A stretch of DNA of 64,000 nucleotides from assembly GCA_017399965.1 (NCBI GenBank), contig JAFQAP010000011.1, positions 80,037 through 144,036 on the forward strand. Direction: 5' to 3'. Of the stretch, positions 32,341 through 40,710 are shown one piece after another; position 1 is the first letter of the stretch, and every line of letters starts with the position of its first letter. The position numbers and the translations under genes are program-made. The notes below the pieces were generated by a model. The model was not told the origin of the DNA. It saw only the letters and a program-made list of their open reading frames with translations, and did no database searches. The DNA comes from Clostridia bacterium (GTDB lineage: Bacteria > Bacillota > Clostridia > Oscillospirales > CAG-382).

Positions 32341-33396
32341 TTATTCGCTTAAAGCCAGCTTTTCGTATCTTTGAAGAATATCTTCAAGGCTGTAGCTTTC
32401 GGGACCGTTGAAGTATGAGCCTATTTTATCTCCAAAGCATTCGTACCATTTTTTATCAAGCGCCTTCATTCCGTAGCAGGCACCTGCAATAGATCCTGCA
32501 GTGGCGGCGGTGCAATCGCAATCGTACGCCATGGAAACGGCGTTCGCAAACACCTTGCCAATATCCTTTCCGCCCAGATACAGAGCGAATACGGTAAGAC
32601 ACGCATTGTTTATGGTGTGTACGTTGTGCATTCCGGGGTAACGCTTGGTTACCAGCTCATTTGCGTGCTCGGCGTCCCGTACCGTGGGGGCTATATTCAT
32701 TGCCCATCGTATTCCTTCTGCCAGCGAACAGTCGGCAGGGATGTATTCAAGCCCTTTTTCCAAAGCTTCCCAAACGGTTTCGCATTCAAATGCAAGGGCA
32801 ATAACAGCGGCAAAATACATAGAACCGTATACACCGTTGCCTCTGTGGGAGATAAGCGCATCTGTCTTTGCCATGCTTGCCGCTTTTTCGGGATCTCCGG
32901 GCGCCATATAACCGTATCCGTCGCAGCGTATATCTGCGCCTATCCATTCTTGATAGGGGTTATCAACAATAGCCGCCTCTTCGGGTGAAACACCCTTTTG
33001 CAGGTTTTTAAGAGCGATATCCTCTGCCGTCCAGGCAAGTGTTATGTATTTAATCCACGCATCAGCCACGTCCTGCAGAGTAAAGTTTTTACCATTTCCT
33101 TCCTCGGCAATAAGCAGGGAAAGGATGGTGTATGCAATATCGTCATCTCCCGGGAAACCGTCAAAATAAGGCTTTGTGTAATCTTTGAAGGTGAATTTTA
33201 TGTATCTCGGCAGATCCGGCTCGGGTACCTTGGGCCAGAAATCTTCGGGCGGGAAGCCGATACCGCATTCCAGCGCGTATTTTTTAATGTTTTCAATGCT
33301 CCAGCCTTCTACAGGGCATCCCAAAACGCATCCCGCAAAGCGGCCCAGTATAGCTGCGCGAAGTTTATCTCTGTAAGTTTCAACGGAAATGTTCAT
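32341..33396 (-). CDS. ADP-ribosylglycohydrolase family protein
   Basis: A 351-residue enzyme of the ARH/DraG fold, which removes ADP-ribose from proteins or small molecules with a binuclear Mg centre. Metal-ligand blocks are GDDDIAYTILSLL (usual GDDT) and DCDCTAATAGSIAGACYG near the C-terminus; RFAGCVLGCPVEG near residue 20 is the family N-terminal block. The ATG at 33396 (MNISVETYRDK) has AAGGAG eight bases ahead; a frame extending 13 codons upstream would include that ribosome site. It lies 17 bases after the M48 peptidase gene and is probably cotranscribed with it. Confidence 0.88.
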   Translation of the reverse strand: MNISVETYRDKLRAAILGRFAGCVLGCPVEGWSIENIKKYALECGIGFPPEDFWPKVPEPDLPRYIKFTFKDYTKPYFDGFPGDDDIAYTILSLLIAEEGNGKNFTLQDVADAWIKYITLAWTAEDIALKNLQKGVSPEEAAIVDNPYQEWIGADIRCDGYGYMAPGDPEKAASMAKTDALISHRGNGVYGSMYFAAVIALAFECETVWEALEKGLEYIPADCSLAEGIRWAMNIAPTVRDAEHANELVTKRYPGMHNVHTINNACLTVFALYLGGKDIGKVFANAVSMAYDCDCTAATAGSIAGACYGMKALDKKWYECFGDKIGSYFNGPESYSLEDILQRYEKLALSE

Positions 33397-33413
33397 ATTA
33401 CAAGCTCCTTCCA

Positions 33414-35423
33414 TTATTTGTATTTTTTTACGCAAGAGTTTTTGACTTTTTTTACTGCAGCTTCGGTTTCTTTGTCCAAAACAAACAAGGAAAAATGCAA
33501 ACCCGAGGGGTGTGTGTCAAGGTGCTCGAAAATCAAATGCATTGTTTTATTTATACTTTCATTTTTTGCTCCGGATAAGAATTTAATAACAAAAGGATAC
33601 ACAAAAAAGTTATTGGTGATCGTTTTCTTTACCGTGAATACTTGCTCGATATTACCTTCGTGAATACTGTCTATGTACTTCAGTATTCCGTCAAGCATAT
33701 CGGCGGGCATATCGTTTTCGGAAAGCCTATCGGAATTTGACAGTACGCCTGTCTGTTGACGCAGTCTGTACATATTGTCGCGGTAATTGCCGGCTTTCTC
33801 ACGGTATTCGTCGAGTTCTTTCTGCAATCCCATAAGGCAGCAAAAACTTCCGATATCTTCAAAAACCGCTTCCGCATAATTATCGTTGAGTTCGAGCGCC
33901 TTATACATCAATTCAATTCCGTTTTTATCGTACCGTTCCAGTAATATACGGCCTTTGATAAAATAGGCATATGCCTTTGCATATTGATTTTTTTCTTCCC
34001 GTATTATTCTGTCGCAAAGCGCTTCTGCTTTTGAAACCTGCAAAAGCGAAAGGAAAGATGTGATTACTTCTCTTGTCTGTTCAGCAGTCAACGGTTCGCC
34101 GTTTTCCTTCCACTCGTTTATTACACGCAAAGGTTCAAGATAGTGATATTTTCTTTCCTCGGAATATTTATCAAGGTCGTCTTCGTATATTATCTTGTCC
34201 AGTTGTTCAATCGCTTTTGCACATTCTTTGCTGAATTCACTGTCATCCTTCGGGAGGGAAACCTCGAAATCATCGGCGCCGATATTCTTGATACGGTATT
34301 TCAAAATTGGATGGGATGCATTTCTGGGTTGAATTTCATTTTTTAAAATACTTTCCCAAAAAGCTCCTCTTTCGGCAATAGCATTGCGGAATAGTTTTGA
34401 AAGCATCAATGTAGCATCTTTTCGTTTTTCCTCGGGAGCAAAATACGACTCCGGAAGGATAGACATATTTTCATTATCAAACAACTCTAAGAATGAAGTC
34501 TTTACAAGCGCACTTGCGGCGATATTTGGTTTTCCGTATTTAACTACTGCATTATCAGCTTGTTCTTCAAGTGTAACAGATGCGCTGTGAACATACATGC
34601 TGTATTCGTATGTAAATATACTGTCAAAAAATCCAAAAAGAATTTCCTTTTTAGGAGAACTCATTATTCTTTCGTATAACCGTGCAGCACCGGTCATTCT
34701 CAAATCATCAACGGTGAAATGTCCGAATTCATGTATAAGTATTTGCTCAAATTCTTGTTCACTGAGAACACTGAGGAACAGCACGCCTAATCGAAGAGAA
34801 AAAGTGTTGCCGAATCTGGCAATTCCCGCGCAGTCTTCCTGAGTAAAACAAATTCTCACATCGCCGTCAAGATTCATAGCTTTGGCTGTGTTTTTGGCAA
34901 AAGTATGAATTGCGGGGTATTCATTTGGCTGAGAATAATCGGAAAAATCAAATTCATTCTTTTGAGGTATTAATCGGTATATGACAGAGTATGCGGCTAT
35001 AACAGGTAAAAAATAAAAATAATAGTGCCCTGACAGAGTTGAGAAAAGAATTGTGGACAACATTAAAATCAAAAACAGACCGGCATACAAATACATACCC
35101 AAACGTATTTTCTGAACATTTCTTATAACGTTTTTAATGTTGTTTTTGGCGTTTTCTTTTCGCAATTCAAAGTCGGCTTGTATTTGCTTACTTTTAAGTT
35201 TTGCTATTCTTTTTGAATAAATTTTTGCTGCAAGTAAATTTCCCAGAAAAAGCAGTATTTGTATTGCCGTTAAAACGGCGGAAGCTATTAAAAAGGCTGT
35301 TTTTTCTGTGTCTGTTAAGTTAGTATTTAATAAGCTGCCAATTAAAAAAACGGCACTTGCCAAGATCAACGTTATTAATCCGCTTAAAACAAAATACATT
35401 GTCTTTTTGTTTTCTTTTTCCAT
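33414..35423 (-). CDS. Membrane M48-family zinc metallopeptidase with helical-repeat C-terminus
   Basis: A 669-residue protein. Four TM helices lie in the first 160 residues as two pairs (about 10-30/45-67 and 110-130/135-150). The zinc motif is ILIHEFGHF (HExxH) near residue 231, and a downstream EEQADNAVVKYG supplies the third zinc-ligand Glu, as in M48 (HtpX/Ste24-type) peptidases. The C-terminal 270 residues have TPR-like helical pairs (AKAYAYFIKGRILLERY, ELNDNYAEAVFEDIG). It probably degrades or processes membrane or exported proteins. The gene is more AT-rich than its neighbours. RBS GGAGG lies before the ATG. Confidence 0.85.
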   Translation of the reverse strand: MEKENKKTMYFVLSGLITLILASAVFLIGSLLNTNLTDTEKTAFLIASAVLTAIQILLFLGNLLAAKIYSKRIAKLKSKQIQADFELRKENAKNNIKNVIRNVQKIRLGMYLYAGLFLILMLSTILFSTLSGHYYFYFLPVIAAYSVIYRLIPQKNEFDFSDYSQPNEYPAIHTFAKNTAKAMNLDGDVRICFTQEDCAGIARFGNTFSLRLGVLFLSVLSEQEFEQILIHEFGHFTVDDLRMTGAARLYERIMSSPKKEILFGFFDSIFTYEYSMYVHSASVTLEEQADNAVVKYGKPNIAASALVKTSFLELFDNENMSILPESYFAPEEKRKDATLMLSKLFRNAIAERGAFWESILKNEIQPRNASHPILKYRIKNIGADDFEVSLPKDDSEFSKECAKAIEQLDKIIYEDDLDKYSEERKYHYLEPLRVINEWKENGEPLTAEQTREVITSFLSLLQVSKAEALCDRIIREEKNQYAKAYAYFIKGRILLERYDKNGIELMYKALELNDNYAEAVFEDIGSFCCLMGLQKELDEYREKAGNYRDNMYRLRQQTGVLSNSDRLSENDMPADMLDGILKYIDSIHEGNIEQVFTVKKTITNNFFVYPFVIKFLSGAKNESINKTMHLIFEHLDTHPSGLHFSLFVLDKETEAAVKKVKNSCVKKYK

Positions 35424-35531
35424 TATGCAAATACCTCCGTGAAAATCTAATATATTCTAACATTATTTTTCATAAAATACTACCCTTTTTTGAAAAAATG
35501 TGATAGAATGAACCTTACGGAGGTGGAGGTA

Positions 35532-36569
35532 TTGGAAAACGTATTCAAGCTTACGGACGGAATTGAATATCTGCGCACCTCCGGGAAGAAGGTTTTGCTC
35601 TATGGAATGGGCAACGGGGCGGAAAAAGCCCACGCTTTGCTTAATTCTCAAGGAATAGAGGTATCCGGTGTTTTCGCTTCGGACGGATTTGTGAGAGGAC
35701 ATTCCTTTATGGGATATCCCGTTTTATCCATGTCTGCCGCAGAGGAGATTTACGGCGATTATATCGCTGTTTTAAGCTTTGGCTTGGAAGGCAGAAAGGC
35801 AGATATACTGCAAAACGTATCTGCCCGCCATCATTTGTACGTGCCATATATGGCTGTGTGCGGGGAAGGCGTAACGAATAAATCTTTAATTACCGACCAC
35901 CGCGGGGATATAGAAAAGGTATATTCTTTACTTGCAGACGAGCGCTCCAAGCGGCTATATAAGAAAGCAATTTCTTATTGTATTACCGGAGATATATCCT
36001 ATCTTACCCATGTTGAAGGGGACGATGTACCGCCGGGGGGATATTTTAATTCCCGTGGTGCATATATAGACGTAGGCGCATATAACGGCGACACGGCGGA
36101 GGAATACTACCGTGCCGTGCCGGATATAAAAAGCATCATATGCTTTGAGCCGGATAAACGCTCACATAAAAAAATGCTGGAAAGAAACATACCCTGTCTT
36201 ACCGCGTTCAACGCCGCGGCAGGCAGGAAGGACGGTCAAACCTTGTTTTCCGGCGGTGGAGGCAGAAATTCCGCAACGGGAAAAGGAAACACGGTGATAC
36301 CCGTAAAATGTATCGATTCTGTTGCGGAAAACACGAATGTGGGCTGTATCAAGATAGATGCCGAGGGGGACGAAAGGGAAGTGCTTGCAGGGGCAAGCGA
36401 AACGATATGGAAAAACCGTCCCTCACTTAATGTATCCCTATACCACCGCACGGGGGATTTATGGGAATTGCCCCTTCTTTTACACCGTATGGACGGAAAA
36501 TATAAATTATACATTCGCAAAAAAGAATACGTTCCCATGTGGGATATTTCTGTATTTTGTATGCCTTGA
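35532..36569 (+). CDS. FkbM family methyltransferase
   Basis: A SAM-dependent methyltransferase of about 345 residues. An N-terminal nucleotide/sugar-epimerase-like region (KVLLYGMGNGAEKAHALL ... SGVFASDGF, about 15-110) is followed by the FkbM core: YIDVGAYNGDTAEEY (motif I), ICFEPD, and CIKIDAEGDEREVLAGA. Members often modify glycans or other secondary metabolites; the substrate here is unknown. The most likely start is TTG 35532, because GGAGGT (35519-35524) sits seven bases ahead; an ATG at 35508 and a TTG at 35490 lack a ribosome site. It precedes galK by 16 bases. Confidence 0.85.
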   Translation: MENVFKLTDGIEYLRTSGKKVLLYGMGNGAEKAHALLNSQGIEVSGVFASDGFVRGHSFMGYPVLSMSAAEEIYGDYIAVLSFGLEGRKADILQNVSARHHLYVPYMAVCGEGVTNKSLITDHRGDIEKVYSLLADERSKRLYKKAISYCITGDISYLTHVEGDDVPPGGYFNSRGAYIDVGAYNGDTAEEYYRAVPDIKSIICFEPDKRSHKKMLERNIPCLTAFNAAAGRKDGQTLFSGGGGRNSATGKGNTVIPVKCIDSVAENTNVGCIKIDAEGDEREVLAGASETIWKNRPSLNVSLYHRTGDLWELPLLLHRMDGKYKLYIRKKEYVPMWDISVFCMP

Positions 36570-36585
36570 ACGGAGGGCTTTTAAT

Positions 36586-37866
36586 ATGACAGTTACACAG
36601 ATAATAAATCTTATTTCTACGGGAGGATGCGATAGATCCTTTACAGCGCTTTACGGTGGTGACAGAGTTAACGCCCAGCGTGAGCGTTGGACGTCCCTTG
36701 CAAATTCATTTCTTTCGCTCTATGGGGACAGTGAAGTGTATATGCTCTCTGTGCCCGGCAGAACCGAGCTTTTGGGCAACCATACCGACCACAACAACGG
36801 CAGAGTTTTAGCCGCCGCTGTGGATATTGATATTATCGCTCTTGCCGCCAAAGCGGATGACGGTTATATCCGCATTAAATCCGAAGGCTACCGTGAAGAT
36901 GTGGTTTGCATAAACGATATCTCTCCCGAAAAAGCTAAAAAAGGCAGCTCTTCTTCCGTTATTGCCGGTGTTTGCGATTACTTTTCCGCAAACGGCGGTA
37001 AGGTTGGAGGGATATGTGCCTGCACTACCAGCGATGTGCTTACGGGAAGCGGTATATCTTCTTCCGCCGCATTCGAGGTTATGTGCGGAAATATGTTGAA
37101 CGTAATGTATAACGATAATAAGTTTACCCCTCTGTTTTTGGCTATGGCGGGTAAGTATGCAGAGAACGTATATTTCGGCAAGCCTTGCGGACTTATGGAC
37201 CAGACCGCCTGCGCTTCCGGCGGATGCTCTTTTATAGATTTCGGCGGCGAGCCCGCATACCTGCATAAGATAACGCCCGACCTGGGAGATATGATCTTAT
37301 GCATTGTAAACACCGGCGGTAACCACGCAGATCTTACCGATGATTACGCATCCGTTCCCTCGGAAATGCATTCCTGCGCGGCTCTTATGGGCAAAAAGAC
37401 TTTGCGGGAAGTGGATGAAAACGAATTTATATCCCGCATTTCCGTGCTCCGCGCAAACGTTGGGGATAGGGCTATAATGCGTGCTATGCATTATTTCGCG
37501 GAAAACCGCCGTGTTGACAAAGCAGTTAAATGCCTTGAAAACGGCGATACCGACGGATATTTTACCTGCGTTACCGATTCGGGTAATTCTTCCTTCCGCT
37601 TTTTGCAAAACGTATATACAAACAAAAACGTGTCCGAGCAGGGGCTTTCTCTCGCCCTTGCACTCACAGAACGTATGGGGCTTATATGCCGTGTTCACGG
37701 CGGCGGCTTTGCAGGCACCATACAGACCTATCTTCCCGTCTCCTTTAAGGAAGAATACCGTACCAGAATGGAGCGGGTGTTTGGGGAGGGAAGTTGTATG
37801 TTCCTTAATATCCGTCCCTACGGCGCCGCAATGATAGACGGCGAAAATATTATAGAGGCAAACTGA
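36586..37866 (+). CDS. galK: Galactokinase
   Basis: Phosphorylates galactose at C1 to start the Leloir pathway. GHMP kinase motifs are clear: PGRTELLGNHTDHNNG (galactokinase signature), LTGSGISSSAAFEV (ATP loop) and the C-terminal HGGGFAGTIQTY. The 426-residue length is slightly longer than usual. The ATG at 36586 has GGAGGG eight bases ahead; the same frame is open upstream through the end of the FkbM gene, but that is not coding for this protein. galT and galE are not in the window. It is followed by yycJ after 3 bases. Confidence 0.93.
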   Translation: MTVTQIINLISTGGCDRSFTALYGGDRVNAQRERWTSLANSFLSLYGDSEVYMLSVPGRTELLGNHTDHNNGRVLAAAVDIDIIALAAKADDGYIRIKSEGYREDVVCINDISPEKAKKGSSSSVIAGVCDYFSANGGKVGGICACTTSDVLTGSGISSSAAFEVMCGNMLNVMYNDNKFTPLFLAMAGKYAENVYFGKPCGLMDQTACASGGCSFIDFGGEPAYLHKITPDLGDMILCIVNTGGNHADLTDDYASVPSEMHSCAALMGKKTLREVDENEFISRISVLRANVGDRAIMRAMHYFAENRRVDKAVKCLENGDTDGYFTCVTDSGNSSFRFLQNVYTNKNVSEQGLSLALALTERMGLICRVHGGGFAGTIQTYLPVSFKEEYRTRMERVFGEGSCMFLNIRPYGAAMIDGENIIEAN

Positions 37867-37869
37867 ATT

Positions 37870-38661
37870 ATGGTTTTTGCTTGCACGCTTTTTTCATCAT
37901 CCAAAGGAAACTGTACCTATATTCACTCAGGCGGAGACGAATTTCTGATAGATGCAGGCGTTTCTGCCAAGCGTATATGCGATGCTTTGCAGGGAATCGG
38001 CACGGATATTAAAAACATTTCCGCCATCTTTATAACCCACGAGCACAGCGACCATATAAAAGGTCTTGCGGTAATAAGCAAAAAGTACGGAATTCCCGTT
38101 TACGCACCCTATCTTTGCAAACATTACATAAATGCAAATCATCCGGAGGTTGCTCCTTTTATTGTGGAAAACAACCCCGGCAATACCGTTGTGCTTTCCG
38201 ATACTTCGGTTACTGCCTATGCCACCCCGCACGACAGTCAGGGTTCGGTGTGCTACCGCATAACAACGCCCAACGGTATTATAGGCTATGCTACGGATAT
38301 CGGTCATATCAGTGAAGACGTGTGGGAAGCCCTCTGCGGAGCGGACAGCGTGGTTATAGAATCCAACCACGATCTTGAACTTTTGGAAAACGGTCCTTAT
38401 CCCCGCTTACTTAAAAACCGCATCCTTTCGGATTACGGCCATCTTTCAAACTGCGATTGCGGAGATATCTTGTGCAGACTCGTCTGCAACGGAACCAAGC
38501 ACGTGGTGTTGGCGCATCTCAGCGAAGAAAACAACCGTCCTCCTCTTGCCCTTGCTGCCGCCCGCGGCACCTTGACGGGAAGAGGAATACGGGTAGGAGA
38601 GCAGGTCACTCTCCGTGTCGCCCCGCCGGATGGCGTTTGCGAAATAATGAATATAAAGTAA
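37870..38661 (+). CDS. MBL-fold metallo-hydrolase, YycJ/WalJ-like
   Basis: A 263-residue metallo-beta-lactamase-fold protein. The zinc motif is THEHSDHIKGL (HxHxDH), later ligands are TPHDSQGSV, YATDIGHIS and a C-terminal VLAHLSEENN. The N-terminus FSSSKGNCTYIHSGGDEFLIDAG matches the YycJ family, a 5'-3' dsDNA exonuclease linked to mismatch repair and encoded near walKR in Bacilli. Here it sits after galK and away from a walKR system. Confidence 0.88.
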   Translation: MVFACTLFSSSKGNCTYIHSGGDEFLIDAGVSAKRICDALQGIGTDIKNISAIFITHEHSDHIKGLAVISKKYGIPVYAPYLCKHYINANHPEVAPFIVENNPGNTVVLSDTSVTAYATPHDSQGSVCYRITTPNGIIGYATDIGHISEDVWEALCGADSVVIESNHDLELLENGPYPRLLKNRILSDYGHLSNCDCGDILCRLVCNGTKHVVLAHLSEENNRPPLALAAARGTLTGRGIRVGEQVTLRVAPPDGVCEIMNIK

Positions 38662-38668
38662 TAACTGT

Positions 38669-38703
38669 ATCACCCCAAGCGCCGACGGCTTTCTTGGGGT
38701 GAT
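38669..38703 (+). repeat. REP-like palindromic repeat, copy 2 (short form)
   Basis: ATCACCCCAAG (38669-38679) pairs with CTTGGGGTGAT (38693-38703); the loop contains a second small GCCGACGGC hairpin. It shares GGCTTTCTTGGGGTGAT with the copies at 18691 and 59014 and follows the yycJ stop by 8 bases, where it may also act as a terminator stem. Confidence 0.75.
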
Positions 38704-38812
38704 TGCAATAAAAAAATATTTTTTTAAAAACTCCCAACCCTTTTCCTTTTTCGGTTACTCAATATACGAAACAACATGTTGTAAACACCAAAAAAAAGCG
38801 AGGTGAGGCCCC

Positions 38813-39364
38813 TTGACAGAAAAAGAATATCTTTTGCACGCCTTTGAAAAAGAAATGCTTCCCAAAATATACGGATTTTGCAGATTAAAAACGAATGACG
38901 TGTCCGAAGCAGAGGATCTGGCTCAGGATATATGTCTTGAGGTGTTGAAATCCATAAATTCGGGCAAGAGTATTGAAAACCTCAATGCTTTTGTATGGAG
39001 TGTTTCCAACCACATGTTTTTTAATCTGCTTCGTAAAAAGAAACACGGGGATGCTCTGTATCTTCCCGAAAACGCGGTTGCACCGGACGATCCCGAGGCA
39101 GAGTACATTCTTGAAGAACAAAAACGCCTTTTACGGCGCGAGCTTTCTCTTATGTCCGGCAACTACCGAAGGGCTGTTGTAATGCATTATTTTGACGAAA
39201 TGTCCTGCGAAGAGATTGCAAACAAGCTGGGCAAAAGCGTCGGTACTGTCAAATGGTGGCTTCACGATGCGAGAACAGCTATCGAGAAAGGAATAAATAC
39301 AATGAGAGATTACGGTGAAAAAAGCTACCGTCCCGGCACGCTTTTTATGTCTTGTACCGGTTAG
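38813..39364 (+). CDS. RNA polymerase sigma-70-family factor, N-terminal part of an amber-interrupted gene
   Basis: A 183-residue sigma factor with region 2 (AEDLAQDICLEVLKSI and NLNAFVWSVSNHMFFNLLRKKK) and region 4 (RRAVVMHYFDEMSCEEIANKLGKSVGTVKWWLHDAR). The TTG start is chosen from GAGGTGAGG ten bases ahead and the fit to family N-termini. The reading ends at TAG 39362-39364, after which the same frame continues without a further stop into the winged-helix protein at 39386, so the two look like one protein broken by a single codon. From memory, Clostridia have sigma factors with this C-terminal extension as one chain. Its targets are unknown. Confidence 0.82.
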   Translation: MTEKEYLLHAFEKEMLPKIYGFCRLKTNDVSEAEDLAQDICLEVLKSINSGKSIENLNAFVWSVSNHMFFNLLRKKKHGDALYLPENAVAPDDPEAEYILEEQKRLLRRELSLMSGNYRRAVVMHYFDEMSCEEIANKLGKSVGTVKWWLHDARTAIEKGINTMRDYGEKSYRPGTLFMSCTG

Positions 39365-39385
39365 TACGGAATTGACCGCGAGCCT

Positions 39386-40429
39386 ATGTCCTGCGCCAAA
39401 AGAAGATCTGCACAAAACATTCTTCTCGCCGCATATAAACAGCCCCTTACCATATCCCGGCTTTGCGAGGAGTTGGGAATATCCGCTCCGTATATTGAGG
39501 ACGAGGTGGAGTACCTTGTAGAAAATCAGCTTATGAAGGAAGTATCAAAGGGGAAATATCAAACGGATTTTGTCATTCTTCCCGGAAACAATTTGGCTCT
39601 TGCGAACAAAATATACGAAGAATGTTTCCCCGAATTTTTTGAAAAGCTTATAGCTTTTCTTGAATCCAAAAAGCATATTCTTACCGAAAAACGCTTTAAC
39701 ACCGCAGGGTTTGATTGGAGCCGCCTTCTTTGGGTATATCTCCACATTTTTCCCGAAATACAGATAGGATTTTACACCTACGCCAATAAAATAACCGTAA
39801 GATATGATGATATCCCGCTGCGTCCCAACGGAGGAAAATGGATAGCACTCGGTTACGACAGCGGAATGTGTATGGCTGAAAAAATGCAGAGCGAAAAATA
39901 CCACGCGTTTGACGGTCCCGCACACAAAAGCGTAACGGCAAACGTTCAAGGCTTTTACCATTGGTGGAATAATGCCGACAGTTCTGAGTTCTTTGCTACC
40001 CCCGAAGCGGTGTTTGAGCTTTGCAGAGAGATTATAAAAGGAAACGTAAATATTTCCGATCTGAACGATGAGCAAAAATATCTGTTCAGTATTGCTCTCG
40101 AGAAAAAGCTTTTTGTAAAGACCGAAAACGGTTATGCGCAAAACTATTACTATATAAACCGCAAGGAATACAAAGAGCTTGTTGATTTTGGAGCTGAGAT
40201 AGGTCCGGAATTACTTCCTCTCGTTCATAAGGCTTACGGTATAATTCGCAGTGAATACGAAAAGACTGTTCCCGAACACCTACACTGGCAGATGGGCAAC
40301 TTCCTCACAAACGGACTTAACTATCTTGTTACCTGCAGCTTATTCGAAGCGGAAAAACGCGGACTTCTTTCTGTTCCCACTGAGGACAACAAAGTGTGGA
40401 TCAGCATTTTTGCAACCGAACAGAAATAA
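39386..40429 (+). CDS. Winged-helix DNA-binding protein, C-terminal part of the amber-interrupted sigma factor
   Basis: A 347-residue protein with an N-terminal winged-helix (about 9-58: AQNILLAAYKQPLTISRLCEELG, then EDEVEYLVENQLMKEVSKGKY) and a C-terminal part of unknown fold rich in aromatic residues. It is in the same frame as the upstream sigma factor, with only TAG and seven sense codons before this ATG. No ribosome-binding site precedes the ATG (bases read GACCGCGAGCCT), which argues that it is normally made as an extension of the sigma factor. It may now be translated poorly, by readthrough or by reinitiation. Confidence 0.72.
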   Translation: MSCAKRRSAQNILLAAYKQPLTISRLCEELGISAPYIEDEVEYLVENQLMKEVSKGKYQTDFVILPGNNLALANKIYEECFPEFFEKLIAFLESKKHILTEKRFNTAGFDWSRLLWVYLHIFPEIQIGFYTYANKITVRYDDIPLRPNGGKWIALGYDSGMCMAEKMQSEKYHAFDGPAHKSVTANVQGFYHWWNNADSSEFFATPEAVFELCREIIKGNVNISDLNDEQKYLFSIALEKKLFVKTENGYAQNYYYINRKEYKELVDFGAEIGPELLPLVHKAYGIIRSEYEKTVPEHLHWQMGNFLTNGLNYLVTCSLFEAEKRGLLSVPTEDNKVWISIFATEQK

Positions 40430-40464
40430 CGACCCAAGAAAAAACTTTTACGGAGGTTAGTAAT

Positions 40465-40671
40465 ATGATCTTTGTCCCGCCGCTTCCGCTCATCAGAAGA
40501 AATGCAATAATCAAAAAACTGCGAAACTGCGGCGCAGTATCGGCAGAAACCGCAAAAACATTGGCAGAAGCGGGTTTAATAAACCCAAACATCATGCCCG
40601 GAGTTACCGAAAGAATGATTAAAAAAGGCATCATAAAGAAAACTGCCGATGGTAGATATTATATCTGTTAA
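40465..40671 (+). CDS. Small winged-helix-like protein
   Basis: A 68-residue basic protein, MIFVPPLPLIRRNAIIKKL..., with a predicted helix-turn-helix/winged shape (CGAVSAETAKTLAEAG and VTERMIKKGIIKKTADGRYYI; the last part looks like a wing hairpin). Its start has CGGAGG nine bases ahead. A longer frame running into the upstream gene is not needed. Small proteins of this type accompany extended sigma factors in gut Clostridia, from memory; the function is unknown. Confidence 0.75.
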   Translation: MIFVPPLPLIRRNAIIKKLRNCGAVSAETAKTLAEAGLINPNIMPGVTERMIKKGIIKKTADGRYYIC

Positions 40672-40678
40672 ACACTAA

Positions 40679-40704
40679 AAAACCGCCGATGTTTCGGCGG
40701 TTTT
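40679..40704. terminator. Bidirectional terminator between the sigma locus and the threonine aldolase operon
   Basis: AAAACCGCCGA (40679-40689), loop TGTT, TCGGCGGTTTT (40694-40704); A- and T-tracts on both sides let it end transcripts from both directions. Confidence 0.93.
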
Positions 40705-40710
40705 GCTCTG

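Noticed and set aside
36358..36585. A longer galactokinase starting inside the FkbM gene
   Set aside because: The GHMP-kinase N-terminus and GGAGGG site fit the ATG at 36586; the upstream codons overlap the FkbM gene.
39362..39364. TAG reassigned to an amino acid in this organism
   Set aside because: hydG ends with TAG at its normal family length, so TAG works as a stop here; local readthrough or mutation is more likely.
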